Shown: piece after piece, positions 15,686-23,042 of the stretch
How positions within the stretch are numbered: position 1 is the first letter of the stretch
Layout: the number at the start of each line of letters is the position of its first letter
NCBI GenBank assembly: GCA_963717375.1
Contig: OY970329.1
Coordinates: forward strand, 124,001 to 188,000
From: VRUE01 sp963717375
GTDB taxonomy: Bacteria > Actinomycetota > Thermoleophilia > Solirubrobacterales > 70-9
Length of the DNA: 64,000 nt
Reading direction: 5' to 3'
The notes under the pieces: generated by a model
Seen by the model: only the letters and a program-made list of their open reading frames with translations
What the model was told of the DNA's origin: nothing
The model's database searches: none
Program-made: the position numbers and the translations under genes

Positions 15686-16764
15686 GCGACCGGATTCGAA
15701 CCCCGGGGATCGACGGTCCCTTTCCGCCGGGCGATGAGACCCCGCCCGACGACGTGCGGGTCCACGATGCCAGGGCCGATGTGCCCGACGAGGACCTCGA
15801 CCGCTCGCTGCGGCCGCGCACCCTCGCCGACTTCGTCAACCAGGAGCAGGTGACCGGGCAGCTGGCGATCTTCATCGAGGCGGCGCGGGGGCGGGACGAG
15901 CCGCTCGATCACGTGCTGCTGGCGGGACCGCCGGGGCTCGGCAAGACCTCGCTGGCCCACATCGTCGCCGAGGAGATGGGGGTGCCGCTGGTGCAGACCG
16001 CGGGGCCGGCGCTGGAGCGCAAGGCCGACGTCGCCTCCTTCCTCACCGCCCTGGAGCCGGGCAGCGTCTTCTTCGTCGATGAGATCCACCGCCTCGGACG
16101 GGCGGTCGAGGAGACGCTCTACCCGGCGATGGAGGACGGTGAGCTGCCGGTCGTGCTCGGCGCCGGCGCCGGCGCGCGCACGGTCACCCTGCCGCTGCCG
16201 CCCTTCACGCTGATCGGTGCGACGACGCGGGCGGGCCTGCTGACGACGCCGCTGCGCGACCGCTTCGGGCTCTCCCATCGCCTCGAGCACTACACGCCCG
16301 AACACCTCGCTTTGATCATCTCCCGCTCGGCCGGGATCCTCGGGGTGGAGATCGACTCCGAGGGGGCGCGGACGATCGCCGAACGCTCCCGCGGCACGCC
16401 GCGCGTGGCCAACCGACTGCTGAAGCGAGTGCGCGACTTCGCCCAGGTCAAGGAACGGGGCGCGATCGACGCCGACGTCGCCGCGGCGGCCCTAGCGATG
16501 CTCGAGGTCGACGCCGGCGGCCTCGACCGCAGCGACCGCGCCCTGCTCGACACGGTCGCGACCAAGTTCGGCGGCGGACCGGTTGGGCTCTCCACCTTGG
16601 CCGTCGCGATCGGCGAGGAGGCGGACACGATCGAGGACGTGCTGGAGCCGTATCTGCTTCAGCAGGGCCTGCTCAAGCGCACCCCGCGCGGCCGCGTGAT
16701 CACCCCGCGGGCCTACGAGCACCTTGGGCTGCCGATGCCGGATGCCGCAAGAAGCCTCTTCTAA
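15682..16764 (+). CDS. ruvB: Holliday junction branch-migration ATPase RuvB
   Basis: The 360-residue AAA+ motor has Walker A GPPGLGKTS at 82-90, Walker B FVDEIHR at 131-137, sensor 1 in GATTRAG at 179-185, and the C-terminal winged helix ending RGRVITPRAYEHLGL. The first 40 residues are acidic and proline-rich and extend beyond the usual start. GTG at 15682 overlaps the ruvA stop and is the only start consistent with coupling. It drives branch migration with RuvA. Confidence 0.97.
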   Translation: MSDRIRTPGIDGPFPPGDETPPDDVRVHDARADVPDEDLDRSLRPRTLADFVNQEQVTGQLAIFIEAARGRDEPLDHVLLAGPPGLGKTSLAHIVAEEMGVPLVQTAGPALERKADVASFLTALEPGSVFFVDEIHRLGRAVEETLYPAMEDGELPVVLGAGAGARTVTLPLPPFTLIGATTRAGLLTTPLRDRFGLSHRLEHYTPEHLALIISRSAGILGVEIDSEGARTIAERSRGTPRVANRLLKRVRDFAQVKERGAIDADVAAAALAMLEVDAGGLDRSDRALLDTVATKFGGGPVGLSTLAVAIGEEADTIEDVLEPYLLQQGLLKRTPRGRVITPRAYEHLGLPMPDAARSLF

Positions 16765-16777
16765 AAGTCAGGCTCAG

Positions 16778-16783
16778 TAATCT
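16778..16783 (+). promoter_or_regulatory. Putative -10 element before the zinc-ribbon/PAS gene
   Basis: TAATCT lies 7 bases before the GTG at 16791. GAGGGG touches the start codon with no spacing and so cannot serve as a normal ribosome site, which favours a leaderless transcript. Confidence 0.3.
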
Positions 16784-16790
16784 GCGAGGG

Positions 16791-17279
16791 GTGCCGTTCT
16801 TCATTTGCCCCAACTGCGGCCACCGGGAGGTCAGCGCCGAGCGTACGGCGGGCTTTAGCTCGCGCCCGAAGGGCTGCTCGAAATGCGGCTTCGGTTTTGT
16901 CTTCGAGCTGCTCGACGATTACTACCCGGCGCCCAACGCGGCCTTCTTCGTCTGCGACGAGAAAGCACGCGTGATCGACGCCGGTCGCGGTAGCTTCGAG
17001 CTGACCGGCCTCACCGATGAGGACGTGATCGGCCGGCCGGTTCAGGACGTCCTCGGCCTGCAGTGGCGCGACCCCGGCGACGGCGACGAGTCGGCCGACA
17101 TCAACGGCGACGGCACCACCGACCCGATCGAGACCTCGCTGGAGTGGGGCGTGCGCTCGCTCGGCAAGCGCGTCTCGGTCAATGCCGAGGGCGATATCCC
17201 GGCGGAGGCCGTGGCCGACGTCTTTCCTGCCTATGACGACGACGGGGGACTGCTGATCGTCCTCACGCCGGAGAATTGA
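16791..17279 (+). CDS. Zinc-ribbon plus PAS-like domain protein
   Basis: A 162-residue protein with a zinc ribbon (C6 and C9, C29 and C32) joined to a PAS-like domain (about 48-155). The PAS part includes AFFVCDEKARVIDAGRG, then ELTGLTDEDVIGRPVQDVLGL. There is no effector domain, membrane helix or kinase. A ribbon fused to a lone PAS suggests a small sensor or adaptor that binds nucleic acid or a protein partner and a small ligand. It lies between ruvB and secDF, 8 bases before the secDF start, and may be co-transcribed with the translocase gene. I know no named function for it. Confidence 0.65.
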   Translation: MPFFICPNCGHREVSAERTAGFSSRPKGCSKCGFGFVFELLDDYYPAPNAAFFVCDEKARVIDAGRGSFELTGLTDEDVIGRPVQDVLGLQWRDPGDGDESADINGDGTTDPIETSLEWGVRSLGKRVSVNAEGDIPAEAVADVFPAYDDDGGLLIVLTPEN

Positions 17280-17286
17280 CGAGGGC

Positions 17287-20226
17287 ATGGGCAAACGGCG
17301 CAAACACCTCTTCGTCCTGCTCTTCGTCCTTGGCCTGATCGCCGTCTCGGCGCTGGTCATCGTCAACAAGTCGACCAAGCTCGGTCTCGACCTGAAGGGC
17401 GGGGTCGAGCTCGTCTACCAGGGCACCCCGACCGGGGAGTCGAATGAAATCAGCGGCGAAGACATCGATCACTCGATCGAAATCATCCGCGAGCGGATCG
17501 ACCAACTCGGCGTCTCCGAGCCGGAAGTCTCCCGTCTCGGCACCAATGAGATCTCGGTCAGCCTCCCCGACGTCACCAACGCCCAGCGCGCGATCGACCA
17601 GGTCGGGACCACCGCCCAGCTCTACTTTTACGACTGGGAACCGAACTTGATCGGGCAGCAGAAGGCGATCGGCGGCCACCCAGGCAAAGAACCGCCGAAA
17701 GGCGCGATCGCCAAGGCAACCGAAGAATGGAAAGAAGCGGGGCGGACGACGACCAAACCCGCAGACCAGCAGCTGCTCTTCGCCGGCGCCTTCCCGGCCG
17801 CCTACAACGCGGTCAAACTCGCCTCCGAACAGAAGCCGGTCGAAGACTGCACGACCTGCTCGACCAGTCGCCCGCGCTACTACCTCTTCTCGAAAAAAGA
17901 ACCGCACGAACTGCTCGCCGGCCCCGAGTTCAGCGAAAAAGACCTCTTCATCAGCGCCACCGGGGTCGAACGCGCGCACAAGGGGACGACCGTGCTCAAA
18001 GTCCCCGCCGGCACCGTGGTCGTCTCCGAAAAGCCCAGCGATTCCAAGGGCCAGGTGCTCGAAAACGCCGAGCCGGGTTGGTACGCGCTGCACGACCGCC
18101 CAGCGCTCTCGGGGACCGACATCACCAACCCGAAGCAGGGATTCGGCGAATTCCAGGAACCGAACGTCACCTTCGAATTCACCGACAAGGGTCGCGATGC
18201 CTTCCAGGAAGTCACCCGCCAGATCGCCCAGCGCGGCGCCGCCTCTGCAATCGGGCCGAGCAGCGCGGAAAGCGCCGAAGCGACCTCGGGTCACTTCGCC
18301 GTCGTTCTCGACAACGAAGTCAAGACCCGGCCGATCATCAACTACGCGCAGAACCCGGACGGGATCGACGGCCGCACCGGGGCGCAGATCTCAGGCGGCT
18401 TCAACAGCATCACCGAGGCTCAGGATCTGGCGACGATCCTGCAGATCGGCGCCCTGCCGATCAACCTGAAGCTGATCAGCCAGACCCAGGTCTCGGCGAC
18501 GCTTGGCACGCAGGCCCTGCACGACGGGATCAAGGCCGGCGTAATCGGGCTGATCCTGGTCGTCCTCTTCCTGCTCGTCTTCTACCGCTTCCTCGGCTTC
18601 ATCGCGACCCTGGCCCTGGGCGCGTACGGGGTGATCTTCTTCGCCCTGATCAAGCTGATCCCGATCACCCTGACGCTGCCGGGGATCGCCGGCCTGATCC
18701 TGACCATTGGCATCGCCGCCGACTCCAACATCGTCATCTTCGAGCGAATAAAGGAGGAGGTGCGGGCGGGACGCTCGATGTCGAGCGCGATCGCCGCCGG
18801 CTACAGACGCGGGATCGCGACGATCATCGACGCCAACGTCGTCACCCTGCTGACCGCGTTCATCCTCTTCGTGCTGGCGACGGCGGGGGTCAAGGGCTTC
18901 GCCTTCACGCTCGGCGTCGGCACGATCGTCACCCTGCTCACCGCGGTCGTCTTCACCCAGGCGCTGCTCGGCTCGATGAGCCGCACACGGCTGTTGCGCT
19001 CGCCCAGCGCCCTCGGCGCGACCCGCCAGGGCATTCGCTGGCATTTCGACTTCATGGGAGCGAGTCGCTGGTTCTTCTCGATCTCGGGAGTGATCCTGCT
19101 CGTCGGCGCCCTCTCGCTCGCCACCAACCAGCTCAACTTCGGCATCGACTTCAAGGCGGGGACGAGGATCAAGGTCGCGCTGGTCAAGCCCACCGACGAG
19201 GAAGGCGTGCGCAAGGCGCTCGATGAAGTGGGCGTCAGCGGCGAGGAGATCCAGCAGGTTTCCGATCCCGTCTTCGGCGAAAACGTCTTCCAGATCCAGA
19301 CCCGTGAGCTGGTGCCGAGCACGGTCCACGAGGCGCAATCGACCCTGGAGAACAAGTTCGGCATCGACGAAGACGGCTTCGACAGCACCAGCGTCGGGCC
19401 GACCTTCGGCGAACAGGTGGCAAACAGCGCGCTCAAGGCGCTGATCTTCTCGCTGCTGGTCATCTGCGCCTACATCGCCTTCCGCTTCGACCCGAAGTTC
19501 GCGGTGCCCGTCCTGATCGCGATCTTCCACGACATCCTGATTACGGCGGGCGTCTACTCGCTGACCGGACGGGAGGTGACGAGCGGTACGGTCGCCGCCT
19601 TCCTGACCATCCTTGGTTACTCGCTCTACGACACGATCATCGTCTTCGACCGAATACGCGAGAACATGCCGCGAATGCCGCGAGCTGCGTTCTCGCAGAT
19701 CGTCAACCGCTCGATGAGCGAGGTGCTGACCCGATCGCTGGCGACCAGCTTCACCACGCTTCTGGCGGTGGCCTCGCTGCTGATCTTCGGTGGCGCCACG
19801 CTGCAGGACTTCGCCTTTGCGATGGCGGTCGGGATCATCTCCGGTACCTACTCGTCGATCTTCATCGCCTCTCCGGTCCTGACTGCCTGGAAGGAACGCG
19901 AGCCTGGCTTCATTCGCCGGCGTGAGCGAATCGCCGCGATCGACGGCACCGTGCCCCCCTTCGCCGACGATGTCGAGCTGGCCAAAATCGGCGGCGACGA
20001 GGAGACCGATGCCGAGATCGAGGCTGAGATCGCTTCGCAGCGCGAAGTTCAGCCGAAGGCCGGCGCGGTCGCAACCGTCGAGCCCCCCGCTGAGGGCGAC
20101 GGCGGGAAACCGTCGAGCAACGGCGAGCCGCCCGCGGTCGACCCCGCGGCGGTGGCGCGCAGCGAGCGCGACGAGCGCCGCCGCGAGCGCCGCAAACAGA
20201 GGCGCAAACACGGGAGGAGTCGCTGA
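17287..20226 (+). CDS. secDF: Fused protein translocase subunit SecDF
   Basis: The 979-residue protein joins SecD and SecF in one chain. SecD part (about 1-575): first membrane helix at 10-27, then LGLDLKGGVELVY and the large periplasmic P1 domain. Helices 2-6 follow, with the signature GIAADSNIVIFERIKEE near 475. SecF part (about 585-880): SRWFFSISGVILL, then NFGIDFKAGTRIKV, and a second membrane bundle with YDTIIVFDRIRENM. A tail of about 100 residues is acidic, then very basic. SecDF uses the proton gradient to pull secreted proteins out of SecYEG. Fusion is known in Bacillus; most actinobacteria keep two genes. GACGAGGG precedes the ATG. Confidence 0.95.
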   Translation: MGKRRKHLFVLLFVLGLIAVSALVIVNKSTKLGLDLKGGVELVYQGTPTGESNEISGEDIDHSIEIIRERIDQLGVSEPEVSRLGTNEISVSLPDVTNAQRAIDQVGTTAQLYFYDWEPNLIGQQKAIGGHPGKEPPKGAIAKATEEWKEAGRTTTKPADQQLLFAGAFPAAYNAVKLASEQKPVEDCTTCSTSRPRYYLFSKKEPHELLAGPEFSEKDLFISATGVERAHKGTTVLKVPAGTVVVSEKPSDSKGQVLENAEPGWYALHDRPALSGTDITNPKQGFGEFQEPNVTFEFTDKGRDAFQEVTRQIAQRGAASAIGPSSAESAEATSGHFAVVLDNEVKTRPIINYAQNPDGIDGRTGAQISGGFNSITEAQDLATILQIGALPINLKLISQTQVSATLGTQALHDGIKAGVIGLILVVLFLLVFYRFLGFIATLALGAYGVIFFALIKLIPITLTLPGIAGLILTIGIAADSNIVIFERIKEEVRAGRSMSSAIAAGYRRGIATIIDANVVTLLTAFILFVLATAGVKGFAFTLGVGTIVTLLTAVVFTQALLGSMSRTRLLRSPSALGATRQGIRWHFDFMGASRWFFSISGVILLVGALSLATNQLNFGIDFKAGTRIKVALVKPTDEEGVRKALDEVGVSGEEIQQVSDPVFGENVFQIQTRELVPSTVHEAQSTLENKFGIDEDGFDSTSVGPTFGEQVANSALKALIFSLLVICAYIAFRFDPKFAVPVLIAIFHDILITAGVYSLTGREVTSGTVAAFLTILGYSLYDTIIVFDRIRENMPRMPRAAFSQIVNRSMSEVLTRSLATSFTTLLAVASLLIFGGATLQDFAFAMAVGIISGTYSSIFIASPVLTAWKEREPGFIRRRERIAAIDGTVPPFADDVELAKIGGDEETDAEIEAEIASQREVQPKAGAVATVEPPAEGDGGKPSSNGEPPAVDPAAVARSERDERRRERRKQRRKHGRSR

Positions 20227-20492
20227 TGGCACTGCTCGTCTGGTTCACGATGGGAATCGCCCTCTGGCACTTCACCGTCTTCCTGCCGGACCACTTCTGG
20301 CAGGGGATAGTCGGCGCCTTCCTCGGCTCGGTGATCGGCGCAATCGTCTTTGGCGGCATCGTCGAGCTGATCACCGACAAAGGCCTCGGCAACACCGACC
20401 TCGCCACCGCGCTGACCGCGGTGCCGGGCGTGGCTATCGGGCTCGGCGTGGTCTACGCCATCGGCCTGCGCACCGAACAAGTCGCCGAGTAG
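20226..20492 (+). CDS. Small membrane protein of unknown function, coupled to secDF
   Basis: An 88-residue protein with two or three membrane segments (5-22, 26-48 and 62-80) and few charged residues; glycines are spaced as in tightly packed helices. The ATG shares one base with the secDF stop codon (TGATG), so translation is coupled. That link suggests a small partner of the translocase or of the membrane, but it is not YajC, which has one helix and lies upstream of secD in other bacteria. Family not recognised. Confidence 0.6.
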   Translation: MALLVWFTMGIALWHFTVFLPDHFWQGIVGAFLGSVIGAIVFGGIVELITDKGLGNTDLATALTAVPGVAIGLGVVYAIGLRTEQVAE

Positions 20493-20540
20493 CCGCAGTT
20501 CGCGAGGAATCGACGGCGTTGTTGCCGCCGCGGCGCTTCT

Positions 20541-20546
20541 TAGCCT
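20541..20546 (+). promoter_or_regulatory. Putative -10 element of a leaderless promoter for recJ
   Basis: TAGCCT lies 6 bases before the GTG of recJ. TTGTTG at 20519-20524, 16 bases upstream of it, is a possible -35 element. CTGGAG just before the GTG is too close to act as a normal ribosome site. Confidence 0.35.
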
Positions 20547-20552
20547 GCTGGA

Positions 20553-23042
20553 GTGGCCGAGACCCTGCATGCCTATGAGGCTGAGCCGTACTCCTACGAG
20601 GAGGCTCAGGAGCTCTCCGCCGAGTTGGGGCTGAGCGATCCGGTCGCGATCGCGCTGGTGCGACGCGGCTATCGCACCCCCGCGGAGGCTCGGGCCTTCC
20701 TCGACGCTGATGAGTCGCACGATCCGGGTGAGTTCAGGTCGATGTCGATGGTCGTCGGGCGTGTCCTCGCCGCGATTGAGGCCGGGAAGCGGATCACGGT
20801 GCACGGGGACTTCGACGTCGACGGTGTTTGCGCCACCACGCTCTTGGTCAGTTGCCTGCGCGAACTCGGGGCCGAGTGTGACTGGCTGATTCCGGACCGG
20901 ATGGCTGATGGCTACGGGCTCAGCGAGGCAAACGTGCGCAAGCTGGCCGAGCGGGGCACGGGGATGATCGTCACCGTCGACTGTGGGGTCACCGCGGTCG
21001 CTGAGGTCGCGCTGGCGAAAGAGCTCGGGATGGAGGTCATCGTTACCGACCACCACCAGGGTGGTGACGAGCTGCCCGACTGTCCGATCCTTCATCCGGC
21101 GCTCGATGGCTATCCGTTCGAGCAGCTGTGCGGGACCGCAGTGGCGTGGAAGCTTGCGACTGCGTTGCGTAGTGCGTCCGGGGTGGGGTCCCCAAAACGC
21201 GCGGCAGGAGCCGCGCTTGAGTGTTTTGGGGACCCCACCCCGGACGCCCCATCCGGCGCTGATCTTGATCTTGTTGCGCTGGCGACGGTGGCCGATGTGG
21301 TTCCGCTGGTGGGCGAGAATCGATCGTTGGTTAAGAGGGGGCTGGAGGAGGTCCGGCGGGCGCGACGGCCCGGGATGCGGGCGCTGATGCAAGCGGCCAA
21401 ATGCGATCCGAGTCGGCTTGATGAGAGCGATCTCGGTTTCAGGTTGGGCCCGCGGATCAATGCTGCCGGGAGGCTTTACCGGGCCGACGCCGGGGTGGAG
21501 CTCTTTCTGACCGAGGACGATGCTCGGGCCGCGGAGATTGCCCTGGAGCTGAATCGGGCTAACAGTGAGCGGCGGGCCACGGAGCGGGAGGTGGCGAACG
21601 CGGCCGAGGCGGCTTTGCGGGATCTGCCTGAGTACTTGCGTGAGGCCCCGGGGCTGGTTGTTGCTGGGCATGATTGGCATCCAGGGGTGGTTGGGATCGT
21701 TGCCTCGCGGATGGTCGAGCGTTACCACCGGCCAGTTGTGGTGATTTCGCTCGATGGCGAGGGCTCCGGGCGTGGATCTGGGCGCAGCATCAGTGGTTTT
21801 GACCTGCTCGGTGGGCTCGAGGCGTGCTCTGAGCATCTGAGTAGCTTCGGTGGGCACCGGGCTGCTGCTGGGTTGGAGCTGGAGGAGGCGAATGTCGATG
21901 CGTTTCGCGAGGCCTTTGCTGCGCACGCGGCTAGCGTGCTTGGGCCCGAGGATTTGAAGCGGACTGAGCGGATCGATGCGATGGTTGGTGGTGCTTCGTT
22001 GGGCCTTGATCTTGCTGAGGAGCTGCGGCAGTTGGCGCCGTTTGGGATGGGCAATCCTGGGGTTCGGCTGCTTGTTCCTTCGGCCCAGGTCCGCGATGTG
22101 CGGACGATGGGGGAGGGCAAGCACGCTCGCTTCAGCCTGCACAGCGGTGCTCACCGGGCGCTGGGCGTGGCGTTTGGACGGCCGAGCCTGGGGGTCGGTG
22201 AGGACGATCTCGTCGACGTCGCCGTTCGGCTCGAGGTCAATCACTGGAACGGGGCGGTCGAGCCCCAGGTCATTCTGCGCGAGTTGTACCGGCGAGACGG
22301 GGAGGAGGCCGCACCGGAGGCGGAGGGATGGTGGCGGAGCTTCGAGGCGGAGCTGGAGCGGGACCCCGATCAGCGGCCAGGGTTCGAAGGGGACCAGATC
22401 GAGGGACACGAGCGCCGCGTGCTGGCCAGCACCAACGCGCCGGCGGCCGTCGTCGGCGAGCTCGCTTCCTGCGGGGCCAGCGTGCTCGCCCTCACCGCCG
22501 ACGCGACCCTGCGTTCCGGCATGGCGGGCGCCGGTGTGCGGCTGGCCGACTACGCGGAGCTCGAACGCGCGCCGCGACTCGCCGACGACTTCGACCACGT
22601 CGTCCTCGTTGACCCGCCGGTCTCCCCCGGGCTTCTGCGCCTCGTTTCCCGCTCGCCTCGGGAGGGCGGCTACCTGCATCGCGTCTGGGGCGAGGCGGAG
22701 TGGCGGCTCTCGCTCAGCGTCCTCGCGGCGCAGTTGGCGCAGCGGCCCACCCTGATCGCGACCTTTCGCGACCTTCGCGAAGCGGGCGAGGCGAGCGGCG
22801 AGGAGCTGCGCCAGGCGCTGCTCGGCAGCGGCCGCCACCCGCGCGATGCCGAGACCGCCGCCCGCTGCTTTCGGGTGCTGGCCGAGCTTGACCTGGTGCG
22901 CGGAACGCCCGACGGCGGCGGTGGGGAAGTCGGGGTCGTATCCTCAGAAGGGACAGATCTGGAGCGCTCGGCCGCGTTTCGCGCCTACAGCGCCCGTTAT
23001 GAGGAGGCACGGCAATACCTCGAAGCACACAGACATCCGTAG
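20553..23042 (+). CDS. recJ: Single-stranded-DNA-specific exonuclease RecJ
   Basis: An 829-residue 5'-3' single-strand exonuclease for recombination and mismatch repair. DHH-family motifs are all present: HGDFDVDGV at 84-92, VDCG near 142, DHH at 166-168, ATVADVVP at 244-251 and GPRINAAGRL near 297. The DHHA1 motif GGHRAAAGL is near 435. The C-terminal 280 residues form the longer tail of Gram-positive RecJ. Residues 208-232, between the DHH motif and ATVADVV, are encoded by a perfect inverted repeat and look inserted. Codon use from about 21250 to 22100 is richer in T- and G-ending codons than the rest. A strong AGGAGG near the 3' end (23002-23007) probably serves rel. Confidence 0.93.
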   Translation: MAETLHAYEAEPYSYEEAQELSAELGLSDPVAIALVRRGYRTPAEARAFLDADESHDPGEFRSMSMVVGRVLAAIEAGKRITVHGDFDVDGVCATTLLVSCLRELGAECDWLIPDRMADGYGLSEANVRKLAERGTGMIVTVDCGVTAVAEVALAKELGMEVIVTDHHQGGDELPDCPILHPALDGYPFEQLCGTAVAWKLATALRSASGVGSPKRAAGAALECFGDPTPDAPSGADLDLVALATVADVVPLVGENRSLVKRGLEEVRRARRPGMRALMQAAKCDPSRLDESDLGFRLGPRINAAGRLYRADAGVELFLTEDDARAAEIALELNRANSERRATEREVANAAEAALRDLPEYLREAPGLVVAGHDWHPGVVGIVASRMVERYHRPVVVISLDGEGSGRGSGRSISGFDLLGGLEACSEHLSSFGGHRAAAGLELEEANVDAFREAFAAHAASVLGPEDLKRTERIDAMVGGASLGLDLAEELRQLAPFGMGNPGVRLLVPSAQVRDVRTMGEGKHARFSLHSGAHRALGVAFGRPSLGVGEDDLVDVAVRLEVNHWNGAVEPQVILRELYRRDGEEAAPEAEGWWRSFEAELERDPDQRPGFEGDQIEGHERRVLASTNAPAAVVGELASCGASVLALTADATLRSGMAGAGVRLADYAELERAPRLADDFDHVVLVDPPVSPGLLRLVSRSPREGGYLHRVWGEAEWRLSLSVLAAQLAQRPTLIATFRDLREAGEASGEELRQALLGSGRHPRDAETAARCFRVLAELDLVRGTPDGGGGEVGVVSSEGTDLERSAAFRAYSARYEEARQYLEAHRHP
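21174..21247. repeat. Palindromic element inside recJ, translated in frame
   Basis: Two perfect 25-base arms (21174-21198 and 21223-21247) flank a 24-base centre that itself holds a perfect 7-base inverted repeat (21199-21205 with 21210-21216). The whole unit encodes 25 residues of RecJ, in frame, in a loop between conserved motifs. This is the structure of a mobile palindromic element that can live inside genes, as known for Rickettsia palindromic elements. I saw no second copy in the window. Confidence 0.8.

Noticed and set aside
15693..15704. GGGGTTCGAATC on the minus strand looks like a tRNA T-loop.
   Set aside because: It lies at the start of ruvB, and no acceptor, anticodon or D-arm pairing exists around it.
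20049..22838. 929-residue open frame antisense to secDF and recJ.
   Set aside because: Low-complexity, Arg/Pro/Gln-rich translation typical of the shadow frame of a GC-rich gene; recJ and secDF carry full family motifs on the other strand.
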